This document shows, piece by piece, positions 50,494-58,638 of a DNA stretch of 64,000 bases (within the stretch, counting starts at the first letter, position 1; the number at the start of each line of letters is the position of its first letter). The notes below the pieces were generated by a model. That model was not told the origin of the DNA and ran no database searches. It worked only from the letters and a program-made list of their open reading frames with translations. Source of the stretch: Microlunatus sagamiharensis (GTDB lineage: Bacteria > Actinomycetota > Actinomycetes > Propionibacteriales > Propionibacteriaceae); NCBI RefSeq assembly GCF_900105785.1, contig NZ_LT629799.1, positions 3,472,001-3,536,000 of the forward strand, given 5' to 3'. The position numbers and the translations under genes were made by a program.

Positions 50494-51275
50494 GCGTCCG
50501 GGTGCTGGTCGTCGGCATCGGCAGCGGCGACCCCGCCCACCTGACGGGCGAGGCGGTCGCCGCCCTGAACGCCGTCGACGTCTTCCTCGTCGCCGACAAG
50601 CGCGAGGCGACCCGCGACCTCGTGACCCTGCGCGCCGAGCTCTGCGCGGCGGTGATCACGCACGGGCGCTACCGGTTCGTCGAGGTGCCCGACCCCGAGC
50701 GCGGGCCGGACGCCCAGCGCGGGTCGGCGGCGTACGCGGAGGCGGTCCGCGCCTGGCACGCCGAGCGCGCCCGCCGGCACGCGGGGACGATCACGGACGA
50801 GGTCGGGAGCGAGGGGACGGTCGGGTTCCTCGTCTGGGGCGACCCGTCGCTCTACGACTCGACGCTGCGCGTGGTGGGCACGATCGCCGGGCAGCTGGAG
50901 GCGTCCGGCGTCGAGGTCGACCTCACCGTCGTGCCCGGCCTCAGCAGCGTCACCCTGCTCGCCGCCCGGCACCGGATCGCGCTCAACCGCGTCGGGCAGC
51001 CGGTGCACATCACGACCGGGCGCCGGCTCGTCGAGGAGTACGACCCCGCGCTCGGCGACGTCGTCGTCATGCTCGACGGCGACCTGGCCTGCACCGGGCT
51101 CGTCGACGCGCACCCGGACCTCGAGATCTTCTGGGGCGCGCAGCTCGGGCTCGCCGACGAGGCGCTCGTCGCCGGTCGGCTGGTCGAGGTGCTGCCGGAG
51201 ATCCGCGCCCGCCGGGACGCCCTGCGCCAGGCGCGCGGCTGGGTCATGGACACCTACCTGCTGCGTCCCGCCTGA
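50490..51275 (+). CDS. cobF: Precorrin-6A synthase (deacetylating)
   Basis: A 261-residue SAM-dependent methyltransferase of the CobF type. It methylates C-1 and removes the acetyl group of precorrin-5, a step found only in the aerobic B12 route. Recognised by VLVVGIGSGDPAHLTGEAVAALN, VFLVADKREATRDL, VGFLVWGDPSLYDSTLRV and VVMLDGDLAC. The ATG overlaps the cobQ stop. Other aerobic genes (cobG, cobJ and so on) are not in the window, so B12 genes are scattered. Confidence 0.94.
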   Translation: MSVRVLVVGIGSGDPAHLTGEAVAALNAVDVFLVADKREATRDLVTLRAELCAAVITHGRYRFVEVPDPERGPDAQRGSAAYAEAVRAWHAERARRHAGTITDEVGSEGTVGFLVWGDPSLYDSTLRVVGTIAGQLEASGVEVDLTVVPGLSSVTLLAARHRIALNRVGQPVHITTGRRLVEEYDPALGDVVVMLDGDLACTGLVDAHPDLEIFWGAQLGLADEALVAGRLVEVLPEIRARRDALRQARGWVMDTYLLRPA

Positions 51276-51277
51276 CG

Positions 51278-51850
51278 TCAGACGCGCCCGAGCAGCGCGG
51301 TCACCCGCTCGACCAGCAGGTCGGTCGCCGCCGGGTCGTGGTCGGCGTACCCCGCCTCGGTGAACAGGTGCGTCGCGCCCGGGTAGCGGAAGAGCTCCGC
51401 GTCCGGCACGACCTCGACGATGCTCCGCGCCGCCGCGAGGTCGCCCTCGTCCATGAGCGGGTCGTCCTCCTTGAGGTGCACCTGGACGGGCACGCCCCGA
51501 GGCCACGGTGCGTCGAAGTCGCTCGGCGCCCCCGCCGCGCTGATGAGGACCGCGGCCCGGGCGCCGAGCCGGGTCTGGGTCAGGAGCTGCGCCGGCAGCG
51601 CGCCGAGCGAGATCCCGGCGTAGACCAGCTCGCGGGGCAGGTCCTCGGCGACGACCCGGCCCCGCTCGACCAGGGTGTCGAAGCCGACCTCGTCGACGTA
51701 CGCGCGGGCCGTCCCGCGGTCGGTGAAGGTCCGCCCCTCGAACAGGTCGGGCAGGTGCACGGTGTGCCCGGCCTCGCGGAACCGCTCGGCGAGCGCCTCC
51801 ATGCCCGCCGTCCGCCCGAGGACGTGGTGGAACAGCAGGACCTCAGCCAT
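51278..51850 (-). CDS. Dienelactone-hydrolase-like alpha/beta hydrolase
   Basis: A 190-residue hydrolase resembling the dienelactone hydrolase family: start AEVLLFHHVLGRTAGMEALAERFREAGHTVHLPDLFEG, nucleophile in YAGISLGALPA (Ser), Asp in VHLKEDDPLMDE, His in GATHLF. Dienelactone hydrolases use Cys; here it is Ser. GGAG (GAAGGAGACCC) lies before the ATG. Convergent with cobF by 2 nt. Substrate unknown. Confidence 0.85.
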   Translation of the reverse strand: MAEVLLFHHVLGRTAGMEALAERFREAGHTVHLPDLFEGRTFTDRGTARAYVDEVGFDTLVERGRVVAEDLPRELVYAGISLGALPAQLLTQTRLGARAAVLISAAGAPSDFDAPWPRGVPVQVHLKEDDPLMDEGDLAAARSIVEVVPDAELFRYPGATHLFTEAGYADHDPAATDLLVERVTALLGRV

Positions 51851-51859
51851 GGGTCTCCT

Positions 51860-52276
51860 TCACGGGGTCTGCCATCGGAGGCCCGGGAACCGGGCGAAGT
51901 GGCGGTCGAACGTCACCCAGGTCGCCCCGGCCTCGATCGCCGTCGCGGCGTGAGCCGCGTCGGACACCAGGGGCCCGCGCGCCGACGACTGGACGCACAG
52001 CTCCCGGAAGACCGACCACCAGCTGCGTCCGGGCCTGACGACCTGCGTGACCGCTCGGAGCCTCTCGAGCTCGCCGAGGATCTGGACCGCAGGCGTGGGC
52101 GTCCGGAAGATCCGCGGGTTCGTCACGACGCGGACGACGGCGGCCAGGACGCTCTCGGTCACGCCGACGGGCTCGACACCCGCGACCGCTGACTGGAGCC
52201 ACGAGCGGGCGACGTCGTGGTGCTCGTGGTCCGACCGGAGGGCCGCCACCAGGACGTTAACGTCGGGAATCAACAT
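51860..52276 (-). CDS. PIN-domain toxin (VapC-like)
   Basis: A 138-residue PIN-domain ribonuclease. Metal-binding acids are in MLIPDVNVLVAALRSDHE (first Asp), and the later SDAAHAATAIE and TFDRHFARF (Asp). Like other VapC proteins it should cleave RNA and stop growth unless neutralised by the antitoxin encoded just upstream. The genes overlap by 20 nt, in the order antitoxin-toxin. The pair sits between the hydrolase and PPOX genes. Confidence 0.88.
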   Translation of the reverse strand: MLIPDVNVLVAALRSDHEHHDVARSWLQSAVAGVEPVGVTESVLAAVVRVVTNPRIFRTPTPAVQILGELERLRAVTQVVRPGRSWWSVFRELCVQSSARGPLVSDAAHAATAIEAGATWVTFDRHFARFPGLRWQTP

Positions 52277-52514
52277 CCGTGCCCTCCTCCTCGAGCTCGA
52301 GGAGTGCGGCGTTGCTGGTCAGGTCCACTCCGGGCATGACCCCGTCCCCCCGGAACGGCCTGACCACGAACGGCGGCTTGTCGCCCGCCTCGTGCCGGGC
52401 GAGCGCGTCACGCAGCGCCTGCTCCAGGAACGACGTGACCGTCCGTCCCTCGTCGGCCGCCCGCCGGCGCACCTCGCCGTAGAGCTCGTCGGGGAGGTTG
52501 ACCGTCGTCCGCAC
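52257..52514 (-). CDS. Ribbon-helix-helix antitoxin (VapB-like)
   Basis: An 85-residue antitoxin. RHH N-terminus RTTVNLPDELYGEVRRRA followed by a helical part (VTSFLEQALRDALARHEAG) and an acidic C-terminal tail LELEEEGTDVD expected to fold on the toxin. Start GTG 52514 is chosen because TATGCT lies 7 nt upstream on the minus strand; ATG 52520 and ATG 52526 are alternatives. It should repress its own promoter through the palindrome at 52523-52540. Confidence 0.83.
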   Translation of the reverse strand: MRTTVNLPDELYGEVRRRAADEGRTVTSFLEQALRDALARHEAGDKPPFVVRPFRGDGVMPGVDLTSNAALLELEEEGTDVDSRR

Positions 52515-52521
52515 GCACATC

Positions 52522-52540
52522 AGCATACGGCGGCGTATGC
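52522..52540. promoter_or_regulatory. Toxin-antitoxin promoter and operator
   Basis: Palindrome GCATACG - GCGG - CGTATGC (52523-52540) overlapping the minus-strand -10 TATGCT (52522-52527). The AT-rich arms stand out from the surrounding sequence. The antitoxin RHH is the expected ligand. Confidence 0.7.
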
Positions 52541-52549
52541 CGATATGGC

Positions 52550-52942
52550 TCAGCCGTGCCCGAGGATCCGCTCGACGTCGATGACGAGGACGACCCGCTC
52601 GGGGTTGACCCGCGGCTGGCGGTAGCGCCGGGCGTACCGCTCGACGGCGTCGGCGACGGCCGCCTCGTCCCGCTCGACGTGGACCGGCCCCTGCAGCGTG
52701 AGCCAGCGACGCCCGTCGACCTGGCAGACGGCGGCGACGGCGCCCGGTCTCGCTGCGAGCCTCGCCTTCACCGAGGTGCCGCCAGTGATCACCCGGGCCA
52801 GCCGGGTCTCCGGCTCGTAGGTGAACCCGACCGGGACGACGTGCGGCGTCCCGTCGGCGCGGACGTTGGTCAGCGTGGCGAGGTGGCGCTCGGTGAGGAA
52901 GGCCAGCGTCTCCGCGTCGAGCGCGGCGAGGTCGAGGCTCAT
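52550..52942 (-). CDS. PPOX-class flavin/F420-binding protein
   Basis: A 130-residue split-barrel protein of the pyridoxamine-5-phosphate-oxidase-like group: LDAETLAFLTERHLATLTNVRADGTPHVVPVGF, then TGGTSVKARLAARPG and VQGPV-type LQGPVHVERDE. Actinobacterial members commonly bind F420 or FMN and reduce unknown substrates. The open frame ends near an inverted repeat that fills the space to cobN. No clear ribosome-binding site. Confidence 0.85.
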   Translation of the reverse strand: MSLDLAALDAETLAFLTERHLATLTNVRADGTPHVVPVGFTYEPETRLARVITGGTSVKARLAARPGAVAAVCQVDGRRWLTLQGPVHVERDEAAVADAVERYARRYRQPRVNPERVVLVIDVERILGHG

Positions 52943-52948
52943 GACGGG

Positions 52949-53023
52949 ATCTCGACACTCGATCGGCTGGGCAGGTTCGACGCACGCTCAGCGCGCGGGA
53001 CCAGCGCGATCGAGTGTCGAGAT
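52949..53023. repeat. Inverted repeat between cobN end and the PPOX gene start
   Basis: Perfect 17-bp arms ATCTCGACACTCGATCG (52949-52965) and its complement (53007-53023), 41 nt apart. It lies beyond the cobN stop, so it probably terminates cobN. Its left arm begins only 7 nt from the PPOX start codon. Confidence 0.85.
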
Positions 53024-53036
53024 GCCGTCGGCCGGC

Positions 53037-56000
53037 TCACGAGACCCGGTCCTCGAGGTCGCCCTCGACGTCGAGGTAGACCTGCTGGAGCTGGTCCATC
53101 AGCTCGGGGTCGGGCGCCGACCACAGGCCGCGGTCGGCGGCCTCGCTCAGCTTCTCCACCATCGCGTGCAGCGCCCAGGGGTTGGCGTGGCGCAGGAAGT
53201 CCTGGTTCTCCTTGTCGAGGACGTAGGTCTCGGCCAGGGTCGAGTACATCCAGTCCGGTACCACGCCCGCCGTCGCGTCGAACCCGAAGAGGTAGTCCAC
53301 CGTCGCCGCCAGCTCGAACGCGCCCTTGTAGCCGTGCTTGCGCATGCCGGCGATCCAGCGCGGGTTGACGACCCGCGACCGGAAGACGCGCGCGGTCTCC
53401 TCGGTGAGCGTGCGCGTGCGGATCGCGTCCGGCGTCGTGCTGTCGCCGACGTACGCCTTGGGGTCCTCCCCGGTCAGCGCGCGCACGGTCGCGACCATGC
53501 CGCCGTGGTACTGGAAGTAGTCGTCGGAGTCGGCGATGTCGTGCTCGCGGGTGTCGATGTTCTTGGCCGCGACCGCGATGCGCCGGTAGGTCGACTCCAT
53601 GTCCTCGCGCGCGGGCGCGCCGTCGAGGTCGCGCCCGTACGCGAACCCGCCCCAGGCCGTGTAGACCTCGGCCAGGTCGGAGTCGTCGCGCCAGTTGCCG
53701 GACTCGATGACCTGGAGGATCCCGGCGCCGTACGAGCCGGGCTTCGACCCGAAGATCCGCGTGGTCGCGCGGCGCTCGTCGCCGTGAGCGGCGCGGTCGG
53801 CGTCGGCATGGCGGCGGACGTAGTTCCGCTCGTGCGGCTCGTCGAGGCCGGCGACCAGGCGTACGGCGTCGTCGAGCATCGCGACGACGTGCGGGAAGGC
53901 GTCCCGGAAGAAGCCCGAGATCCGCACGGTCACGTCGATCCGCGGACGGCCGAGCTCGTCGAGCGGCAGCGGCTCGAGCCCGACCACGCGCCGCGACTGC
54001 TCGTCCCAGGTCGGCAGCACCCCGAGGAGCGCGAGCACCTCCGCCACGTCGTCGCCGGAGGTCCGCATCGCCGACGTGCCCCAGACCGACAAGCCGACCG
54101 AGGCTGGGTACTCGCCGGTCTCCTCCAGGTAGCGCGCCAGCAGCGAGTCGGCCATCGCCTGGCCGGTCGTCCAGGCCAGCCGCGACGGGACGGCCTTGGG
54201 GTCGACGGAGTAGAAGTTCCGCCCGGTGGGGAGCGTGTTGACCAGGCCGCGCAGCGGCGAGCCCGACGGTCCGGCGGGGACGTAGCCACCGGCGAGGGCG
54301 TGCAGCGTGTTCGTCAGCTCGTCGGAGGTGCGGGCCAGGCGCGGCACGACCTCGCGGCAGGCGAAGGTCAGCGACGCCGCCACTCCCTCGTTGGCTGCGC
54401 CGAGCACCGACTCCACGACCCCGGGCACCCGCGACTCGTCCCAGCCGGCGTCCGCGACCGCCTGGACCAGGGCGCGCGCCTGCTCCTCCGCGGCGTCGGC
54501 CTCGGCCGTCGTCGACTCGTTCTCCTTGAGCCCGAGCGCGACGCGCAGGCCGGGGACGCCGTTGACCTGGCCGCCGAACACCTGGTTGGCCCGCAGCACG
54601 GCCAGCACGAGGTTGACGAGGTTCTCGCCCTCGGGCGCCTGGCCGAGCACGTGCAGCCCGTCGCGGATCTGGACGTCCTTGATCTCGCAGAGCCAGCCGT
54701 CGACGTGCATGACGAAGTCGTCGAACACCTCGTCGTCCGGCCGGTCCGACAGCCCGAGGTCGTGGTCCATCTGCGCGGCCTGGACGAGCGTCCAGATCTC
54801 GCCGCGCAGCGCCGGCGCCTTGGCCGGGTCCATCGCCGAGACGGTCCCGTACTCGTCCAGCAGCTGCTCGAGCCGGGCGATGTCGCCGTACGCCTCCGCG
54901 CGCGCCATCGGCGGCACGAGGTGGTCGATGACGGTGGCGTGCGCGCGGCGCTTGGCCTGGGTGCCCTCGCCCGGGTCGTTGACCAGGAACGGGTAGATCA
55001 GCGGCATCGAGCCGAGCGCCGCGTCCGTGCCGCACGAGGCGGACAGGCCGAGGTTCTTGCCCGGCAGCCACTCGAGGTTGCCGTGCTTGCCGACGTGCAC
55101 CACGGCGTGCGCGCCGAACTCGCGCTCGATCCAGCGGTAGACGGCGAGGTAGTGGTGCGTCGGCGCGAGGTCGGGGTCGTGGTAGATCGCGATCGGGTTC
55201 TCGCCGAAGCCACGCGGCGGCTGCACGAGGATGACGACGTTCCCGGCCTGGAGCGTCGCGGCCACGATCTCGCCGTCGGCGTCCTGGCTGCGGTCGACGA
55301 ACAGCTCGCCCGGCGCCTCGCCCCAGGTCTGCGTGACGTGCTCGACGAGGTCGTCCGGCAGGTCCGCGAGCCACCGCTTGTACGCCGCCGCGGGGATGCG
55401 GACGCGCTGACCGGCGACCTGGTCGCTGGTCAGCCACTCCGGGTCCTGCCCGCCCGCGTCGATGAGGGCGTGGATGAGGGCGTTGCCCGCCGTCGTGTCC
55501 GGCTCCTCGTCCTCCACCTCGGGCAGCGGGGCGGTGCCGGGGATCTCGCCGGGCTCGCCGAGGTCGTAGCCCTCCTCGCGCAGCGCGCGGAGCAGCCGGA
55601 TGACCGACACGGGTGTGTCGAGGCCGACGGCGTTGCCGATGCGCGAGTGCTTGGTCGGGTAGGCCGACAGCACGATCGCGATCTTGCGCTCGCTCGGCGG
55701 CACGTGCCGCAGGCGGGCGTGGTTCACGGCGAGCGAGGCGACCCGCGCGCAGCGCTCGGGGTCGGGCACGTAGTGCGGCAGCCCGTCGGCATCGACCTCC
55801 TTGAAGGAGAACGGCACCGTGATGATGCGCCCGTCGAACTCGGGCACCGCGACCTGCGTCGCCACGTCGAGCGGCGAGAGGCCCTCGTCGGCGTCGGCCC
55901 AGTCCTGGCGGCTCGTGGTCAGGCACAGGCCTTGCAGGATCGGGACGTCGAGCCCGGCGAGCTTGCGCACGTCCCAGCCCTCGTCCTCGCCCCCGGCCGA

Positions 56001-56726
56001 GGCGTTCGCCGGGCGGGTGCCTCCAGCGGCCAGGACGGTGGTGATCAGCGCGTCGTACGTCCCGAGGTGCTCGATGAGGTCGTCCGGCGCGTCCCGCAGC
56101 GAGGCCGCGAAGACGGGCACCCCGACGCCGCCCGCGGCGTCGATCGCATCAGCGAGGGCGGAGACGTACGCGGTGTTCCCGGCCGTGAACTGCGCCCGGT
56201 AGAAGAGGATCGCGACGCGCGGGCGTACGGGGAGAACGCCAACCCCTTCAGGGCCCTTCGACAGGCTCAGGGAGCGTTCTTCGGAGCTCGGCAGCGGCCG
56301 CGGCAGCGCGCCCCACTGGGGCTGCTCGACCGGGGGCTCGAAGCCCTCGCCCGTCAGCAGCACGGTGTCGGAGAGGAAGGCGTGGAGCTGGCGGAGGTTC
56401 TCCGGGCCGCCCTGGGCGAGGTAGCGGTGGGCCTCGGCGCAGGTGCCGATCGGGACCGTCGACTGCTCCATCAGCGCCGCGTCGGGAGCCTGCTCGCCGC
56501 CGAGGACGACCATCGGCTTCCCGAACGCGCGGATCCGCGCGAACCCCTCGCACAGGTCGCGGGGCGAGCCGAGGACGCGGGCGACGACCAGGTCGGCGGA
56601 CTCGAACGCCGCAGCCATCGTCTGGTGCGCCGGGCGCCCCGGGTTGGCGACCACGTAGTCGGCGCCGCTCGCGCGGGCCGTCAGCAGGTCGGTGTCGGAG
56701 GTGGACAGCAGGGCGATCCGGGGCAC
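53037..56726 (-). CDS. cobN: Aerobic cobaltochelatase large subunit
   Basis: A 1229-residue CobN protein, the large subunit that inserts cobalt into hydrogenobyrinate a,c-diamide with CobS and CobT. N-terminus RIALLSTSDTDLLTARASGADYVVAN; blocks FKEVDADGLPHYVPDPERCARV and KIAIVLSAYPTKHSRIGNAVGLDTP; HVGKHGNLEWLPGKNLGLS; GSKPGSYGAGILQVIES; C-terminal NPRWIAGMRKHGYKGAFELAATVDYLFGFDAT in parts. GTG 56726 follows GAGGAGAAG. Near residues 150-157 a palindromic repeat encodes RSLSLSKGPE. Expression is under the cobalamin riboswitch upstream. CobS and CobT are not in the window. Confidence 0.97.
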   Translation of the reverse strand: MPRIALLSTSDTDLLTARASGADYVVANPGRPAHQTMAAAFESADLVVARVLGSPRDLCEGFARIRAFGKPMVVLGGEQAPDAALMEQSTVPIGTCAEAHRYLAQGGPENLRQLHAFLSDTVLLTGEGFEPPVEQPQWGALPRPLPSSEERSLSLSKGPEGVGVLPVRPRVAILFYRAQFTAGNTAYVSALADAIDAAGGVGVPVFAASLRDAPDDLIEHLGTYDALITTVLAAGGTRPANASAGGEDEGWDVRKLAGLDVPILQGLCLTTSRQDWADADEGLSPLDVATQVAVPEFDGRIITVPFSFKEVDADGLPHYVPDPERCARVASLAVNHARLRHVPPSERKIAIVLSAYPTKHSRIGNAVGLDTPVSVIRLLRALREEGYDLGEPGEIPGTAPLPEVEDEEPDTTAGNALIHALIDAGGQDPEWLTSDQVAGQRVRIPAAAYKRWLADLPDDLVEHVTQTWGEAPGELFVDRSQDADGEIVAATLQAGNVVILVQPPRGFGENPIAIYHDPDLAPTHHYLAVYRWIEREFGAHAVVHVGKHGNLEWLPGKNLGLSASCGTDAALGSMPLIYPFLVNDPGEGTQAKRRAHATVIDHLVPPMARAEAYGDIARLEQLLDEYGTVSAMDPAKAPALRGEIWTLVQAAQMDHDLGLSDRPDDEVFDDFVMHVDGWLCEIKDVQIRDGLHVLGQAPEGENLVNLVLAVLRANQVFGGQVNGVPGLRVALGLKENESTTAEADAAEEQARALVQAVADAGWDESRVPGVVESVLGAANEGVAASLTFACREVVPRLARTSDELTNTLHALAGGYVPAGPSGSPLRGLVNTLPTGRNFYSVDPKAVPSRLAWTTGQAMADSLLARYLEETGEYPASVGLSVWGTSAMRTSGDDVAEVLALLGVLPTWDEQSRRVVGLEPLPLDELGRPRIDVTVRISGFFRDAFPHVVAMLDDAVRLVAGLDEPHERNYVRRHADADRAAHGDERRATTRIFGSKPGSYGAGILQVIESGNWRDDSDLAEVYTAWGGFAYGRDLDGAPAREDMESTYRRIAVAAKNIDTREHDIADSDDYFQYHGGMVATVRALTGEDPKAYVGDSTTPDAIRTRTLTEETARVFRSRVVNPRWIAGMRKHGYKGAFELAATVDYLFGFDATAGVVPDWMYSTLAETYVLDKENQDFLRHANPWALHAMVEKLSEAADRGLWSAPDPELMDQLQQVYLDVEGDLEDRVS
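56254..56272. repeat. CCTTCGACAGGCTCAGG repeat inside cobN
   Basis: One copy in the cobN reading frame, encoding the segment SLSLSKG near residue 151 on the minus strand. Same repeat as in ligD and at 35235-35350. Confidence 0.9.
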
Positions 56727-56740
56727 GAATCTTCTCCTCA

Positions 56741-56760
56741 CCGAGGGTCCGCGCCCTCGG
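56741..56760 (-). promoter_or_regulatory. Hairpin just upstream of the cobN ribosome-binding site
   Basis: CCGAGGG and CCCTCGG with a 6-nt loop; GAGGAGAAG follows immediately. This is a likely part of the switch that hides or exposes the ribosome-binding site when B12 is bound. Confidence 0.6.
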
Positions 56761-56880
56761 AGGTAGGGACAGGTCGCGACGCCGGGCAGTTCCTGACTCA
56801 CCTCGTCCGGGGACGCGGGCTCACAGTGGCGGGACCGCGCCGGAGTCTCACCGGCTTCCTGGGTCCGAGGTCGTGGCGCG
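56761..56880 (-). promoter_or_regulatory. Cobalamin (B12) riboswitch for cobN
   Basis: Minus strand. Recognisable parts: CCGGTGAGACTCCGG (56840-56854), the B12 box GCCACTGTGA (56821-56830) and AGTCAGGAACTGCC (56785-56798). These are the conserved cores of class I B12 riboswitches. TAGGCT at 56881-56886 is a good -10 for the leader. When B12 is plentiful, translation or transcription of cobN is reduced; the hairpin before the ribosome-binding site suggests translational control. Confidence 0.94.
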
Positions 56881-56886
56881 AGCCTA
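56881..56886 (-). promoter_or_regulatory. -10 box of the cobN leader
   Basis: TAGGCT on the minus strand, directly before the riboswitch. Confidence 0.6.
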
Positions 56887-56953
56887 ACCGCCCGCGGGTC
56901 GGCCGGCGCCCGACGGCGGTTCCGCCGCCTGCTCGGACCGGTCTGGACGCGGA

Positions 56954-56985
56954 GAGGCCCGGGCCGCACTCGCAGCCCGGGCCTC
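56954..56985 (-). terminator. Hairpin terminator of the FG-GAP gene
   Basis: GAGGCCCGGGC and its perfect complement around a 10-nt loop, 20 nt beyond the stop of the gene at 57005. It is followed by GC-rich sequence without a clear T-run. Confidence 0.7.
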
Positions 56986-57004
56986 GTCGTCCTCAGACCA
57001 CGCG

Positions 57005-58495
57005 TCAGCCGATCGACGCCCCGTACCGGGCCTGGCCGCGGGCGGCATAGCCGTAGTCGCGCAGCTGGTAGGAGTCGCGGTCGCCCTCGCCGTCGAGACC
57101 GGTGCCCGTGGCGTGGAGCGACACGACACGACCGCCGTCGTCGCCCTTGCCGGGGATCCCGACGACGACGTCGGCGCGGCCGTCCAGGTCCCGGTCGACC
57201 AGGCCGAGCGCCGCCCCGAAGTCGTCGCCGGTCTCCGACCCGCCGGGCACGCCCGCGGTCTCCTGGTCGAAGGAGCTGTTGCCGCTGGACGCCAGGCCGT
57301 TCGCCCCGCCCCTGACCAGGACGACCCGGCCGGCGTCCTCGTCGCCGACAGGCTGACGCGGCGCGCCCACGACCAGGTCGTCGTACGCGTCACCCGTGAG
57401 CTCGGCGACCAGCAGCGCGGCGCCGAAGCCGTCCCCGCGGGTCCGGCCCGGCAGTCCGAAGCCGTTCTGGTGCTGGAACGTCACGGCGGCCTTCGTCCCG
57501 GTGCCGGTGCCGTTGAGCCTCAGCACCGCGATCCGGTCGTCCACCTCCTCGCCCGCGCTCACGCCCACGACGATCTCGTTGCGGGCGGTCCCGAGCAGGT
57601 TGCCGACCGCGAGGGCGCGGATCCCCGCGAGGTCGACGGTGCGCACGATCCGCGTGCAGGCCGACGGTGCGGCGGACCCGCCCGGGCAGAACGACACCGA
57701 GCCCGCGGCGGCCGCCCCGTCCCGGTTCTCCCGGCCGGCCGACACGACCACGACGTCGGGCTTGCCGTCCCCGTCCGCGTCCGCCACGGCCAGGGCGGAA
57801 CCGAACCGGAAGTCCTGGTCCTCGGTCCCCCGTGTCCCGCGGACCGACGTGCGACCGGTGGTCGTGATGCCCTTCTTGCCGCCGAGCAGCACCGTCACCG
57901 TCCCGCTCGCGGGGAAGTCCTCGCTGGCGGCGCTGTCCTTGTCGTCGCCCGGCGCGCCCACCACGAGGTCGGCGTACCCGTCCCCGTTGAGGTCGCCGGC
58001 GGCGAGCGCCGCACCGAACTGCGCGCCCTTCTTCTCCGTCGGCCGCGAGAAGCGCGTGGAGCCCTTCCCGGTCGGCCCGTCCGGGCTGCCGTACAGGATG
58101 GTGACCGATCCCGCGTCCTTCGCGTCCCCGTCCTCGCCCGGTGCGCCGACGGCCAGGTCGGCGTACCCGTCGCGGTTGAAGTCGCCGCTCGCCACCGCAG
58201 CGCCGAAGTGGTCGCCGGTCTCCGAGGCGCCGGGCACCTTGGACGTCGACTGGGTCAGGACCGCCCGGTCGGAGGTGACCTGGCTCGACCGCGACATCTC
58301 CCAGGCGACCCCGCCGGCCTCGTCCTTGCCGTTCACGTCGAGGTCCGGCGCTCCGGCCACCAGCTCGGGGAACCCGTCGCCGTCGAAGTCGTACGGCTTC
58401 GCCGCCGTCGCGGCCGAGGCCGGGCCCGCGCCCAGGGCGAGGGGCAGCACGAGCCCCGCCGCTGCCGCCAGTGAATACTTCCGTGTCCGTCGCAT
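57005..58495 (-). CDS. Secreted FG-GAP (integrin-alpha-like) repeat protein
   Basis: A 496-residue exported protein. Signal peptide: basic RRTRKYS, hydrophobic LAAAAGLVLPLALG and cleavage near ASAATA. The mature part consists of about seven FG-GAP units of some 60 residues, each with a Ca-binding DxDxDG-like loop (DFDGDGFPELV, DFNRDGYADLAVGAPG, DLNGDGYADLVVGAPG, DADGDGKPDVVVV, DRDLDGRADVVVGIPG). It should fold as a beta-propeller. Role outside the cell unknown; adhesion or spore-coat-like functions are found in the family. GGGGAGCG precedes the ATG. Confidence 0.92.
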   Translation of the reverse strand: MRRTRKYSLAAAAGLVLPLALGAGPASAATAAKPYDFDGDGFPELVAGAPDLDVNGKDEAGGVAWEMSRSSQVTSDRAVLTQSTSKVPGASETGDHFGAAVASGDFNRDGYADLAVGAPGEDGDAKDAGSVTILYGSPDGPTGKGSTRFSRPTEKKGAQFGAALAAGDLNGDGYADLVVGAPGDDKDSAASEDFPASGTVTVLLGGKKGITTTGRTSVRGTRGTEDQDFRFGSALAVADADGDGKPDVVVVSAGRENRDGAAAAGSVSFCPGGSAAPSACTRIVRTVDLAGIRALAVGNLLGTARNEIVVGVSAGEEVDDRIAVLRLNGTGTGTKAAVTFQHQNGFGLPGRTRGDGFGAALLVAELTGDAYDDLVVGAPRQPVGDEDAGRVVLVRGGANGLASSGNSSFDQETAGVPGGSETGDDFGAALGLVDRDLDGRADVVVGIPGKGDDGGRVVSLHATGTGLDGEGDRDSYQLRDYGYAARGQARYGASIG

Positions 58496-58583
58496 ATCGC
58501 TCCCCTGTGCCTCGACCGTGAGTGGCGGACATCATCGACGGCACGGGGGTCGTCCGTCCAGGGAGTTCGGGCCCGAGAGCGAC

Positions 58584-58607
58584 GGTGTCCTCCGCAGGGA
58601 GGACACC
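58584..58607. promoter_or_regulatory. Palindrome upstream of the flavin monooxygenase gene
   Basis: GGTGTCCTCC - GCAG - GGAGGACACC, perfect 10-bp arms, 26 nt before the -10-like box. Candidate operator. Confidence 0.55.
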
Positions 58608-58632
58608 CGCCGCGCGGATTGATGGGGCGGAG

Positions 58633-58638
58633 CAGGAT
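58633..58638 (+). promoter_or_regulatory. -10-like hexamer, leaderless
   Basis: CAGGAT then 6 nt then GTG at 58645. Confidence 0.45.

Noticed and set aside
52821-57050. 1409-codon open frame opposite cobN
   Set aside because: It is the antisense of cobN; its translation is Arg/Gly/Val/Ala-rich low-complexity without motifs, whereas the minus strand matches CobN along its whole length.
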